A stretch of 34,215 nt of DNA from Candidatus Paralachnospira avium (GTDB lineage: Bacteria > Bacillota > Clostridia > Lachnospirales > Lachnospiraceae): contig CAJFUL010000057.1 of the NCBI GenBank assembly GCA_904420245.1, forward strand, positions 1 to 34,215. The letters are read 5' to 3'. Shown here piece after piece: positions 15,561-23,110 of the stretch. Position 1 is the first letter of the stretch. Each line of letters opens with the position of its first letter. The position numbers were made by a program, and so were the translations under genes. The notes under the pieces were generated by a model that was not told where the DNA came from, did not search any database, and saw only the letters and a list, made by a program, of their open reading frames with translations.

Positions 15561-16505
15561 ATGAAATATATTGAAGCATTGCGGGAAGGCGAGCGCTTTT
15601 CCGAGATCTATCTGTGCAAGAGCAAGCAGGTGGCCAAGACCAAGATGGGAAAGACCTACTATTCCCTGATCCTCCAGGATAAGACCGGGACAGTGGATGG
15701 AAAGATCTGGGAGCTTTCCGGAGGGATCGATCACTTCGACAGTCTGGATTACATCAAGATCGACGGAGACGTGACCAGTTTTCAGGGGGCCCTCCAGCTG
15801 AATATACGCCGCGCCCGCGTGGCGGCGGAGGGAGAGTATGATCCGGCGGACTATCTTCCGGTGTCGTCCAAGGATATTGGGAAGATGTACCAGGAGCTGC
15901 TGGATTTTGTGAAGAGCATCAAGAATGAAAAGGTCCGCACGCTGGCGGAGCGGTTCTTCGTGGAGGACGCGGAGTTCATCCGGTCCTTTAAAGCTCATTC
16001 GGCGGCCAAGACGGTCCATCACGGATTTGTGGGCGGCCTGCTGGAGCATACCTTGAGCGTGACGCAGCTGTGCGATTTTTACTGCAGGCATTATCCGGTG
16101 CTGAAGAGGGATCTTCTGATCGCGGCCGCCCTGTTCCATGATATTGGAAAGACCAGGGAGCTTTCTGAATTCCCGGAGAATGATTATACCGACGACGGCC
16201 AGCTTCTGGGCCATATCGTGATCGGCACCATCATGCTGGATGAGAAGATCAAGACCGTGCCGGGTTTTCCGGCCAAAACGGCTTCCGAGCTGAAGCACTG
16301 TATCCTGGCCCATCACGGAGAGTATGAATACGGCTCGCCCAAGAAGCCTGCGCTGGCGGAGGCGCTTGCCCTGAATTTTGCCGACAATACCGACGCCAAG
16401 ATGCAGACCATCACGGAACTGTTTTCCGGCAACTATGGAAATCACGACTGGCTGGGCTTCAACCGCTTGCTGGATTCCAATGTGAGGATGACGACGGAGC
16501 TGTAG
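15561..16505 (+). CDS. yhaM: YhaM-type 3'-5' exoribonuclease (OB fold + HD domain)
   Basis: A 314-residue cytoplasmic nuclease family member that trims RNA or DNA 3' ends. An N-terminal OB-fold nucleic-acid-binding domain (about 1-90, YYSLILQDKTGTVDGKIWE) precedes an HD phosphohydrolase domain (about 150-290) with metal-binding motifs HHGFVGGLLEHTLSV, LFHDIGK and LAHHGEYEYG, ending LNFADNTDAK. Length and order match Bacillus YhaM. ATG 15561 has AAGGAGAG about 10 bases upstream and lies 33 bases after the HtrA-like gene with no terminator between, so the two are likely one transcript. Confidence 0.92.
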   Translation: MKYIEALREGERFSEIYLCKSKQVAKTKMGKTYYSLILQDKTGTVDGKIWELSGGIDHFDSLDYIKIDGDVTSFQGALQLNIRRARVAAEGEYDPADYLPVSSKDIGKMYQELLDFVKSIKNEKVRTLAERFFVEDAEFIRSFKAHSAAKTVHHGFVGGLLEHTLSVTQLCDFYCRHYPVLKRDLLIAAALFHDIGKTRELSEFPENDYTDDGQLLGHIVIGTIMLDEKIKTVPGFPAKTASELKHCILAHHGEYEYGSPKKPALAEALALNFADNTDAKMQTITELFSGNYGNHDWLGFNRLLDSNVRMTTEL

Positions 16506-16697
16506 CACCGGTTTTGCAGGCAGTCCGGCGATGTTTTGACGCGGAGGCGCCGGAACCCGGTGCGTATCCGCCGGAAGCGTGATATGGCCCGTATGACCGG
16601 CGCCGGCCCGTCAGGTGTCCGGCGCTTATTGCTGTCCTGTCCGGCGGCGGCTTCTGCCGGCCCGCCCGGCAGAAAACAGATAGAAAGGGAGCAGTCT
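16506..16697 (+). other. GC-rich structured leader between yhaM and rlmD
   Basis: The 192-base gap is unusually GC-rich. It holds a 7-bp stem GCGCCGG/CCGGCGC (16600-16606 with 16619-16625, possible weak terminator, no clean T run) and a 9-bp stem TTCTGCCGG/CCGGCAGAA (16652-16660 with 16666-16674) ending about 10 bases before the rlmD ribosome site. No promoter of good quality is visible. The rlmD frame is open through much of it, but without a supported start. Confidence 0.5.
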
Positions 16698-18134
16698 TTG
16701 GAAAAGAACCAGATTTTTGAAACAGTCATCGAGGATATGAGCGAGAATGGAGAGGGTATAGGCAAGGTGGACGGCTATACCCTTTTTATAAAGGATACGG
16801 TCATCGGGGACCGGGTGCAGGGAAAGGTCATAAAGGCAAAAAAATCTTATGGCTTCGGGCGTCTTCTAAAGGTATTAGAGCCGTCTCCCTGGCGGGTGGA
16901 ACCGGCCTGTCCCTCAGCTTCCCCCTGCGGCGGCTGCCAGCTTCAGGCCATGTCCTATGGGCGGCAGCTTCAGTTCAAGGAGGATAAGGTGAGAGGGCAT
17001 CTGATCCGCATCGGAGGCTTTCCGGAGCAGCAGCTTCCCATGGAGCCCATCATCGGCATGGAGCCGGGGGAAGAGGCCTTCGGCAGCAGGGCGGGAGAGA
17101 GCCTCGGCCGTGGTGAGGCCGGATGGCCCGGCCCCTTTCACTACCGCAATAAGAGTCAGTATCCGTTCGGGCGTTCCAGGGACGGCCGGATCATCTATGG
17201 GTTTTACGCGGGCCGCACCCATTCCATCATCGAGGCGGAGGAATGTCTGCTGGGGGCGCCTGCCGACAGAAAGATCCTGGAGACGGTGCGGGAGTTCATG
17301 GAGGAGTTCGCTCTGGAGCCCTATGACGAAGAGGCCCACCGCGGACTTCTGCGCCATGTGCTGATCCGGAATGGGTATCATACGGGAGAGATCCTGGTGT
17401 GCCTGGTGATCAACGGAAAGTCTCTGCCCCACGGCAGCATCCTGGCGGAGCGTCTGATGCGGATCCCTGGGATGGTCTCCGTCTCCCTGAATATCAACCG
17501 GGAGAGGACCAATGTGATCCTGGGAAAGGATATGGTGTATCTGGCGGGAAGATCCTATATCGAGGACAGGATCGGACCGCTCCGCTACAGGATCTCTCCC
17601 CAGTCTTTCTTCCAGGTCAATCCGGTGCAGACGGAAAAACTCTACGGGAAGGCCCTGGAGTTTGCCGGACTCACAGGCAGGGAGACGGTCTGGGACCTCT
17701 ACTGCGGCATCGGGACCATTTCCCTGTTCCTGGCCCAGAGAGCGGGCAAGGTCTATGGCGTGGAGATCGTTCCCGCCGCCATTGAAAACGCCGTGGAAAA
17801 CGCGCGGATCAACGGCATCTCCAATACGGAGTTTTTCACGGGCAGGGCGGAAGAGGTGCTGCCCCGCTGGTACGAGGCCCATCCCGGCGGGAAGGCGGAC
17901 GTGATGGTGGTGGATCCGCCCAGGAAAGGCTGCGGACAGGCTCTTTTAGAGACCATGGTGAAGATGGAGCCCGTCCGCATCGTCTATGTGTCCTGCGACT
18001 CGGCCACCCTGGCCAGAGATCTGAAATACTTGTGCGGGAATGGATACCGGCTGGAGAAGGTGCAGCCCGTGGATATGTTCCCGCAGGGAGTGCATGTGGA
18101 GACGGTGGTGAAGCTTTCACGGCAGGAAGGATAA
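16698..18134 (+). CDS. rlmD: 23S rRNA (uracil-C5)-methyltransferase RlmD family
   Basis: A 478-residue SAM-dependent RNA m5U methyltransferase. An N-terminal TRAM domain (about 1-62) is followed by the 4Fe-4S cysteines Cys71, Cys77 and Cys80 (CPSASPCGGC), a central domain, and a C-terminal Rossmann methyltransferase with DLYCGIGTISLFLA, DPPRKGCG and catalytic Cys433 in YVSCDS. TTG at 16698 is selected because AAAGGGAG lies 6 bases upstream and the TRAM domain begins immediately. The upstream open frame to 16536 reads as Arg/Pro-rich nonsense. About 19 extra residues (123-141, Gly/Glu/Arg-rich) lie before PFHYRNKSQYP. Many Firmicutes have two RlmD/TrmFO-like paralogues, so the exact target uracil (1939 or 747) is uncertain. 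Confidence 0.92.
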   Translation: MEKNQIFETVIEDMSENGEGIGKVDGYTLFIKDTVIGDRVQGKVIKAKKSYGFGRLLKVLEPSPWRVEPACPSASPCGGCQLQAMSYGRQLQFKEDKVRGHLIRIGGFPEQQLPMEPIIGMEPGEEAFGSRAGESLGRGEAGWPGPFHYRNKSQYPFGRSRDGRIIYGFYAGRTHSIIEAEECLLGAPADRKILETVREFMEEFALEPYDEEAHRGLLRHVLIRNGYHTGEILVCLVINGKSLPHGSILAERLMRIPGMVSVSLNINRERTNVILGKDMVYLAGRSYIEDRIGPLRYRISPQSFFQVNPVQTEKLYGKALEFAGLTGRETVWDLYCGIGTISLFLAQRAGKVYGVEIVPAAIENAVENARINGISNTEFFTGRAEEVLPRWYEAHPGGKADVMVVDPPRKGCGQALLETMVKMEPVRIVYVSCDSATLARDLKYLCGNGYRLEKVQPVDMFPQGVHVETVVKLSRQEG

Positions 18135-18156
18135 TGTTTATAAGGGGTACAGATCT

Positions 18157-18783
18157 ATGTATAAACTGAAGAAAAAGGACGAGAGCATCGTATTCAGAGG
18201 AAAAGGGGGAGAACCGCTGGAGGGTTACCTGGACGATCGGTTCAACGGGGTGGTCTTTTTGCTGAAGGAACCGAATACTGAAGATGCAAAGATATTTTGG
18301 TTCAAAGAAGTGTGTACCAGGGAACGGGCGGAGAAGTATTTTATCAATCCCATAGAAAAGGATCCGAAGAAAATAAGAGCATCTAAAGTCACTGCGACAA
18401 AATTCAGGAATACGTTTGAAAAGCTGCTGGCTGAAAAATGCACGGCCGTGTGTGAAGATATCGCGCTGGAACACAGCGTGTATCTGAATCTGTGTCCGTT
18501 CAAAGGCGAAAAAACAGAGAGTACAGCTTATAGTAAGGCAATCAGGGCTCTGGATCAGGATTCAGAGATCATCAGGATCATCTCACAGCTTGAGCCGGCG
18601 GTGGTATTTGTCCATAAAGATATATATGAGAAGCTGCTTCAGATCTATAAGGGCAGGCCGGTGGCAGACAGCATTGTGTATAAAAATAAAACGCTTTCTC
18701 TCTGTTGTGAATGTGAGATCCATGGACAGACCTGCAGGATCTATGGGATCTATCATCCCAGCGCCAGAGTGAGATTGCTGTAG
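18157..18783 (+). CDS. Divergent uracil-DNA-glycosylase-superfamily-like protein
   Basis: A 208-residue protein of unknown function. Its motif order resembles the UDG fold: GVVFLLKEPN (about 31-40) where UDG proteins have the water-activating loop, SVYLNLCPFKG (about 108-118), PAVVFVHKDIYEKL, and a C-terminal IYHPSARVRLL where UDG proteins have their HPSPxSxxR leucine-loop motif. The usual catalytic Asp/Asn of motif A is not evident. The gene has lower GC and different codon use from both neighbours, suggesting transfer. It starts 22 bases after rlmD with AAGGGG ahead of ATG 18157, and ends before a bidirectional terminator. DNA- or nucleotide-binding is a fair guess, not shown. Confidence 0.6.
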   Translation: MYKLKKKDESIVFRGKGGEPLEGYLDDRFNGVVFLLKEPNTEDAKIFWFKEVCTRERAEKYFINPIEKDPKKIRASKVTATKFRNTFEKLLAEKCTAVCEDIALEHSVYLNLCPFKGEKTESTAYSKAIRALDQDSEIIRIISQLEPAVVFVHKDIYEKLLQIYKGRPVADSIVYKNKTLSLCCECEIHGQTCRIYGIYHPSARVRLL

Positions 18784-18932
18784 TGTTAGGTGGCAGCCGT
18801 GCCGCGGCATTTGGCGATAAAGCCATTTAAAGGCTATGAAATCTCCATCTGCGGCGTCCCCCGGCTCCCGGTCCTGCAAAGGCGGCGGAAGCGGTATGTC
18901 CCCGCGGGCCCGGTTTAAATAATCAGACAGAT

Positions 18933-18963
18933 AAAAGGCAGCCCGGCGGGCTGCCCTTTATCT
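18933..18963. terminator. Bidirectional terminator between the UDG-like and Opu genes
   Basis: GGCAGCCC (18937-18944) pairs with GGGCTGCC (18948-18955) around a 3-base loop. The minus-strand side continues TTTTATCT and the plus-strand side CTTTATCTTTT, so it can end both convergent transcripts. The bases 18784-18932 hold no gene I can support. Confidence 0.8.
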
Positions 18964-18982
18964 TTTATGCTTTACGCATCGG

Positions 18983-19903
18983 TCACAAAAGTCCGATTTC
19001 TTTTAAATAGTCTTCCGCCACATCGTCGACGGACTCGCCTTCCACGTCCACCCGGTAGGTCAGTTCGCTCATGGTCTCATCGGTGAAGATGCCGCCCAGC
19101 TCATTAAGGATGTCTTTGAGCTCCGGGCAGGCTTCCTCCAGCCGTTCAAACGCGTCGCTCCTGGCGAGGAAAGCGCCGTTGTATTCAGGGAAGAAGTGCA
19201 GGTCGTCTTCCAGGAGCTTTAAGTTCGCCTTGGTGTTGAGACCGTCGGTGGCGTAGACCACGGTGGCCTGGAAGTTGCCGTTTTCGATGGCGGAATACTT
19301 CAGGTTCAGATCCACGGAGATGCTGTCCTTGAAATTCAGTCCGTAGGCTTCTGCGTAGGGGCCGTATTTGGCGGAGCCTTCCTCATCGAAAAATTCGTGT
19401 TCGGCTCCGAATACGATCTCGCTGGATACGACTGCCAGGTCGGAGGTGGTCTCCAGGCCGTACTGCTCCTGGACATCGGCCGTGACGGCCATCATATATG
19501 TATTGTTGAGCCCCAGTTTATCCAGCATTTCACAGCCGTACTGCTCTTGGACCTGTTCATTGGCGTAGTCGTATACCGTGCTTCCGTCCGGCACATCGGA
19601 AGGATCCAGATGGAGCAGGGTGGTGAGGACTGTGCCGTCGTAGGACATGAACATGTCGGCATTGCCGGCGGTCAGTTCCTGGAAGCTGTTGACAGGAGTC
19701 ATTTCGTCCTTCAGCTCGATGTCAAGATCCGTCCTGTTTTCCAGCAGGAGGATGGCGGCCCGGATGGCGATCTTTCCCTCTGAGATCCGGGAGTCGATGA
19801 TGCGGAGTGTGTTGGAATCGTCCTTGCTCCCGCACCCGGCCAGGGAAGCGCAGAGCAGGACGAAGATCATCCATACGGCAAATATCTTTTTTTTCATTTC
19901 CAT
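18983..19903 (-). CDS. Glycine betaine/osmoprotectant ABC transporter substrate-binding lipoprotein
   Basis: A 306-residue extracellular lipoprotein. The signal peptide ends in the lipobox SLAGC with Cys24 as the lipidation site. The rest is an OpuAC/OsmF-type type II binding fold (RIIDSRISEGKIAIRAAILLLE; NADMFMSYDGTVL; VVYATDGLN), which binds quaternary amines or related compatible solutes in this family. It is the last gene of the operon ATPase-permease-permease-binding protein, 45 bases after the second permease. AAGGAAGGA precedes ATG 19903; ATG 19897 is equally possible. A bidirectional terminator follows. Substrate not resolvable from sequence. Confidence 0.92.
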   Translation of the reverse strand: MEMKKKIFAVWMIFVLLCASLAGCGSKDDSNTLRIIDSRISEGKIAIRAAILLLENRTDLDIELKDEMTPVNSFQELTAGNADMFMSYDGTVLTTLLHLDPSDVPDGSTVYDYANEQVQEQYGCEMLDKLGLNNTYMMAVTADVQEQYGLETTSDLAVVSSEIVFGAEHEFFDEEGSAKYGPYAEAYGLNFKDSISVDLNLKYSAIENGNFQATVVYATDGLNTKANLKLLEDDLHFFPEYNGAFLARSDAFERLEEACPELKDILNELGGIFTDETMSELTYRVDVEGESVDDVAEDYLKEIGLL

Positions 19904-19948
19904 TCCTTCCTTTCTGATATTGAGGATGAACTGCGGCAGAGTATCGGT

Positions 19949-20557
19949 TTATTCCGGTACATGGAGGCCGATGCGGCGGTAGAGGCGCCGTTCGATGAGG
20001 CCCATGATCCCGTCTATGACGAAGGCCATGACCATCAGGGCGGCGGTGCCGAACAGGATCTGGCTCATGCTGCCGACGCGGATGCCCTGATAGAGGACGG
20101 CGCCCAGTCCGCCGCCGCCCACAAAGGTCCCGAAGACGGCCACGCTGATGCTGGTGACGGCGGCGATGCGGATGCCGGTGAAGATCAGCGGAAAGGCCAG
20201 CGGCAGATCAATATGAAAAAGCTGGTAAGCGCGGCTCATGCCCATGCCTCTGGCCGCTTCCTTGACGGCGGGAGAGACATTGCTCAGTCCGGAATTTGTA
20301 TTGCGGACGATGGGGAGGAGGCTGTAGAGCACGATCCCCACGATGACGGTCTTTCTGTTTCCGCCCATGAAGATCATGATGATGCCCAGGGTGGCCAGGG
20401 AAGGGATCGTCTGCAAGATGTCCACAATGGTCAGGATGGGCCGGCTCAGCTTCGGATATAAGTAAGACAGGATCCCTAAGAATATGCCGATGACGATAAT
20501 GAATCCCAGAGCAGTCAAGATCAGAGTAAAGTGTTCCCATACGCGGTCCCAGGGCAT
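19949..20557 (-). CDS. Osmoprotectant ABC transporter permease (second)
   Basis: A 202-residue polytopic membrane protein of the BPD/OpuC permease type, about five to six TM segments. The cytoplasmic coupling loop EAARGMGMSRAYQLFHIDLPLAFPLI is the EAA motif that contacts the ATPase. The C-terminal segment GTFVGGGGLGAVLYQGI is typical of OpuCB/OpuCD. Its ATG follows the stop of the first permease directly (TAAATG at 20560-20555, minus strand), so translation is coupled. Confidence 0.93.
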   Translation of the reverse strand: MPWDRVWEHFTLILTALGFIIVIGIFLGILSYLYPKLSRPILTIVDILQTIPSLATLGIIMIFMGGNRKTVIVGIVLYSLLPIVRNTNSGLSNVSPAVKEAARGMGMSRAYQLFHIDLPLAFPLIFTGIRIAAVTSISVAVFGTFVGGGGLGAVLYQGIRVGSMSQILFGTAALMVMAFVIDGIMGLIERRLYRRIGLHVPE

Positions 20558-21232
20558 TTACATCTCTCCCTTCTGTGAAATCTGTTTATTTGGATCAGGC
20601 TGTCGCATACCGCGGGGTGTGAGCTTTTTCTGGAGTTTATCCAAAAGAGCTCCCAGGCCGATGGCCATTAAGGCCGCCGGGACCGCCCCCATCAGGATCA
20701 GGCGGTTGTCGTTGGTCCCGACGCCGCGGTAGATGAACTCGCCCAGGCCGCCCTGTCCGATCATGGCGGCCAGGACAGTCCAGCTCACCAGATAGATGGC
20801 CGTCATCCGGATCCCGACGAAAACAGAGGGAATGGCCAGGGGCAGTTCCACATAAAAGAGCATCTGCCACCGGCTCATGCCGCAGCCTCTGGCAGCTTCT
20901 TTGTATTTTTCGTCCACATGGAGGATCCCCGAGTAGGCATTCTTCAGTACGGGGAAGACTGCGTATATGGAGAGGGCGATGATCACTGTGATGGGTTTCA
21001 TGCCGGTATACAGGAACAGGATCCCGATGAAGACGATGCCGGGGATGGTCTGCAGTACAGACAGGACCGGCATGATGAATTTGGAGACCTTTGGGATGCG
21101 GGTGAGCAGGACGGCCAGGATCAGAGCGATGACGGTCCCGATGGCGACGCAGAGCACCACATAGCCAAGATGGACGAAAATAGCCCGCAGCAGCTTAAGG
21201 GCGTAAGTGTCCATGAAATGTTGAAATGTCAT
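20558..21232 (-). CDS. Osmoprotectant ABC transporter permease (first)
   Basis: A 224-residue permease of the same family, with EAARGCGMSRWQMLFYVELPLAIPSV as the ATPase-contacting loop and AMIGQGGLGEFIYRGV near the end. A polar tail after about residue 200 (RGMRQPDPNKQ) is cytoplasmic. The frame is open from 21250, but ATG at 21232 is preferred: GGGGGAGG lies about 7 bases upstream in the end of the ATPase gene, and the two genes are then 2 bases apart. Together with the adjacent permease it forms the heterodimeric channel of an OpuC-type importer. Confidence 0.92.
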   Translation of the reverse strand: MTFQHFMDTYALKLLRAIFVHLGYVVLCVAIGTVIALILAVLLTRIPKVSKFIMPVLSVLQTIPGIVFIGILFLYTGMKPITVIIALSIYAVFPVLKNAYSGILHVDEKYKEAARGCGMSRWQMLFYVELPLAIPSVFVGIRMTAIYLVSWTVLAAMIGQGGLGEFIYRGVGTNDNRLILMGAVPAALMAIGLGALLDKLQKKLTPRGMRQPDPNKQISQKGEM

Positions 21233-21234
21233 GA

Positions 21235-22356
21235 TCAGCCCTCCCCCCAAAGCGCGCTTGCCATGGCCTTCGAGATGCTGGACTTGGTAACGATCCCGGC
21301 CAGGCGTTTTTCCGGCGTGACCACCACCACATAATCGGCCTTGGTCTCCACCAGGAGCCGGAAGGCTTCTTTGGCGTGCTGGCCGGTCTCCAGACAGGGA
21401 GCGTCGGTCCGGATCAGGGAAAGGATCGGCTGGCCCGCTACGCCATGGTCCTTGATGTCCTCGATGGTCACGATGCCTAAATACGTCTTGTCATCGTCGA
21501 TGACGATGAGGGAGTTCACTTCTTTCTGGTTCATTAATTCCACACATTCCAGAGTCTTTCTCTGGGGGGAGATGGAGGCCACGCGGCGGCGCATGATGTC
21601 GGTGCAGGTCAGCTCATCCTCCATGCGGATCTTCTGGACGTGTTTTCCCATGAATTCCCGGATGATACCGTCGGCGGGAGCACGGAGCATTTCCTCGGGC
21701 GGCGCGGCCTGGAGGATCTGTCCGTCGTACATAAATACGATGCGGTCGGCCAGCTTGATGGCTTCATTCATATCGTGAGTGACGAAAATGACAGTCTTGC
21801 CAAGACGCTTCTGGAGGCTCTTGATCTCATCCTGGAGCGAATCTCTGGTGATGGGATCCAGGGCGCCGAAGGGCTCATCCATCAGAACGATGGGAGGCTC
21901 TGCCGCCAGAGCGCGCAGGACGCCGATCCTCTGCTGCTGTCCGCCGGACAGCTCGTTGGGATATTTGTGGGCGTATGTATCGTAGTCCATGTCCACCAGC
22001 GCCAAAAGCTCCCGGGCCCGTTCCCGGCGGCGCGCCTTATCCCATTTCATCATGCGGGGCACCACCGTGATATTCTGTTCTACCGTCATGTTGGGGAAAA
22101 GGCCGATCTGCTGGATGACATAGCCGATCTTGCGGCGCAGAAGCTCAGGATCCTGCTCCTTGATGCTCTTTCCGTTTATGAGGATGTCGCCGCTGTCCAT
22201 GGGGATCAGCCGGTTCAGCATCTTCAGTGAAGTGGTCTTCCCGCAGCCGGACGGGCCGATGAGGACCACAAATTCTCCATCCTGGATCGTCAGGCTGATG
22301 CCTTTTACGACGGGCGCGCCGCCGTAGCTTTTTGTGACATTCTTGTACTCGATCAT
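21235..22356 (-). CDS. opuCA: Osmoprotectant ABC transporter ATP-binding protein with CBS pair
   Basis: A 373-residue ATPase subunit. Walker A GPSGCGKTT (34-42), signature LSGGQQQRIGVLRALA, Walker B IVLMDEPFGALD and the switch His in FVTHDMNEA are all intact. Two CBS domains occupy about 250-370. In OpuA/OpuC ATPases such a tandem gates transport by ionic strength or c-di-AMP. First gene of the operon, preceded by a GGGGG-type ribosome site and a leader of about 490 nt with a c-di-AMP riboswitch, so both transcription and, possibly, activity respond to the same messenger. Confidence 0.93.
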   Translation of the reverse strand: MIEYKNVTKSYGGAPVVKGISLTIQDGEFVVLIGPSGCGKTTSLKMLNRLIPMDSGDILINGKSIKEQDPELLRRKIGYVIQQIGLFPNMTVEQNITVVPRMMKWDKARRRERARELLALVDMDYDTYAHKYPNELSGGQQQRIGVLRALAAEPPIVLMDEPFGALDPITRDSLQDEIKSLQKRLGKTVIFVTHDMNEAIKLADRIVFMYDGQILQAAPPEEMLRAPADGIIREFMGKHVQKIRMEDELTCTDIMRRRVASISPQRKTLECVELMNQKEVNSLIVIDDDKTYLGIVTIEDIKDHGVAGQPILSLIRTDAPCLETGQHAKEAFRLLVETKADYVVVVTPEKRLAGIVTKSSISKAMASALWGEG

Positions 22357-22510
22357 AGAAGTCCCCCTTTTTGTTTTTTATTTCCGGTATGTCAGGACAA
22401 GATTTCTCCATGGTGTACCAGTGGGGAAACCGCTATTTTGGCTTTGGGATTTTGATAACAACAGCAGAATGGTAATGGTTCTTCAGAAATTACGAAAGAT
22501 ACTGCATGAT

Positions 22511-22533
22511 CAAAAAAGCCGGCGCAGGGCCGG
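22511..22533 (-). terminator. Riboswitch terminator of the osmoprotectant operon
   Basis: On the minus strand CCGGC pairs with GCCGG around a CCTGC loop and is followed directly by TTTTTT. It lies about 40 nt after the c-di-AMP aptamer and about 155 nt before the opuCA start, so it can stop transcription before the operon. Confidence 0.8.
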
Positions 22534-22573
22534 TGTAAAAAGAAACGATCCATTTGAAATAAAAAATTTCTTC

Positions 22574-22687
22574 TTACGCCTACGAGATTAGCTGTCGGGT
22601 TCGGAGGAAGAATCTCTTACCGCGGGCTGCCGCGGATCCACCCCTGAAACTGGGTCTCCCGTTACCGGTCAAGGTATTCGGTGTATG
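22574..22687 (-). promoter_or_regulatory. c-di-AMP riboswitch aptamer (ydaO/yuaA type)
   Basis: Read on the minus strand, the order of conserved blocks matches the ydaO aptamer: ACCGAATACC, GGGAGACCCA, GGGGTGGATCC, an internal GC stem (CCGCGG/CCGCGG type), then CCGAACCCGACAGCTAATC and GTAGGCGT. The published Bacillus and Thermoanaerobacter aptamers end in the same CCGA-CAGCTAA-type core. P1 can form between TACACC and GGCGTA with one A-C mismatch. In known examples c-di-AMP binding causes premature termination; here a terminator follows and the genes import osmolytes, a classic target. The call is by eye; no covariance model was run. Confidence 0.88.
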
Positions 22688-22845
22688 GCCGGGAGCTTCA
22701 TGCCCGGCAGGTATTGCTGTCCGGAACCGGATGGAGCAAAGCGTTCCGCAGGAAAATCCGGTGAGAGACCGCCTCCCTGCGGTCATATCCGGTGCCCCTG
22801 CGGTACCGTGTTCCTATTGTAGGTTTCTGTGAAAAAGTTCTCACA
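22688..22845 (-). other. Structured RNA between the promoter and the c-di-AMP aptamer
   Basis: About 158 nt of leader precede the aptamer. Visible pairings on the minus strand are CCGCAGG with CCTGCGG enclosing a hairpin GACCGC-AGGGAG-GCGGTC; a short TCCGG/CCGGA hairpin; and GCCGGG with CCCGGC around a 9-base loop directly before the aptamer. CACCGGAT occurs twice. No open frame with a ribosome site is evident. No known RNA family is recognised. Confidence 0.55.
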
Positions 22846-22851
22846 ACATAT

Positions 22852-22880
22852 ATAATAACACAAAACAAAAAGACTGTCAA
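22852..22880 (-). promoter_or_regulatory. Promoter of the osmoprotectant operon
   Basis: TTGACA (22880 down to 22875), a 17-base spacer and TATTAT (22857 down to 22852). The start near 22845 gives a leader of about 490 nt before the ATPase gene. Confidence 0.85.
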
Positions 22881-23043
22881 AGTTATGCTGAGAAAAGCAA
22901 AGAAACGGGGAATTTTCACATAATTCGAGCCGGTATGGAGGGAAAAAGACAGATCATACCGGCAGGAAACACGGAAAAACAGCTTCCGCAACTGCCGGTT
23001 GACAGATTTCCAAGGCGTCTTGGTGGCAGGCGCTCCTGAAGTC

Positions 23044-23052
23044 TGCTATGAT
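23044..23052 (+). promoter_or_regulatory. Extended -10 promoter of the XRE-regulator gene
   Basis: TGC followed by TATGAT at 23047-23052. A TTGACA at 22999-23004 is too far upstream to pair with it. The leader is about 52 bases. Confidence 0.5.
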
Positions 23053-23110
23053 AAAGATGGTTGAAAGCTGCGCAGGCGGAACCAAAACGGATAACGGGAG
23101 GAAAAGAAAA

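Noticed and set aside
14577..16508. 643-codon minus-strand open frame opposite the HtrA-like and YhaM genes
   Set aside because: Antisense shadow with His/Gly/Leu-rich sequence; the plus strand has two clear families, promoter and ribosome sites.
16652..16674. Terminator before rlmD
   Set aside because: The hairpin has no T run on the plus strand and lies only 10 bases before the ribosome site.
22690..22730. Second, tandem c-di-AMP aptamer
   Set aside because: Only a short echo of the CCGACAGC core is seen; the other conserved blocks are missing, so it is listed only as an odd structured region.
22334..22991. Small open frames in the osmoprotectant leader
   Set aside because: They overlap the riboswitch, terminator and promoter and have no ribosome sites.
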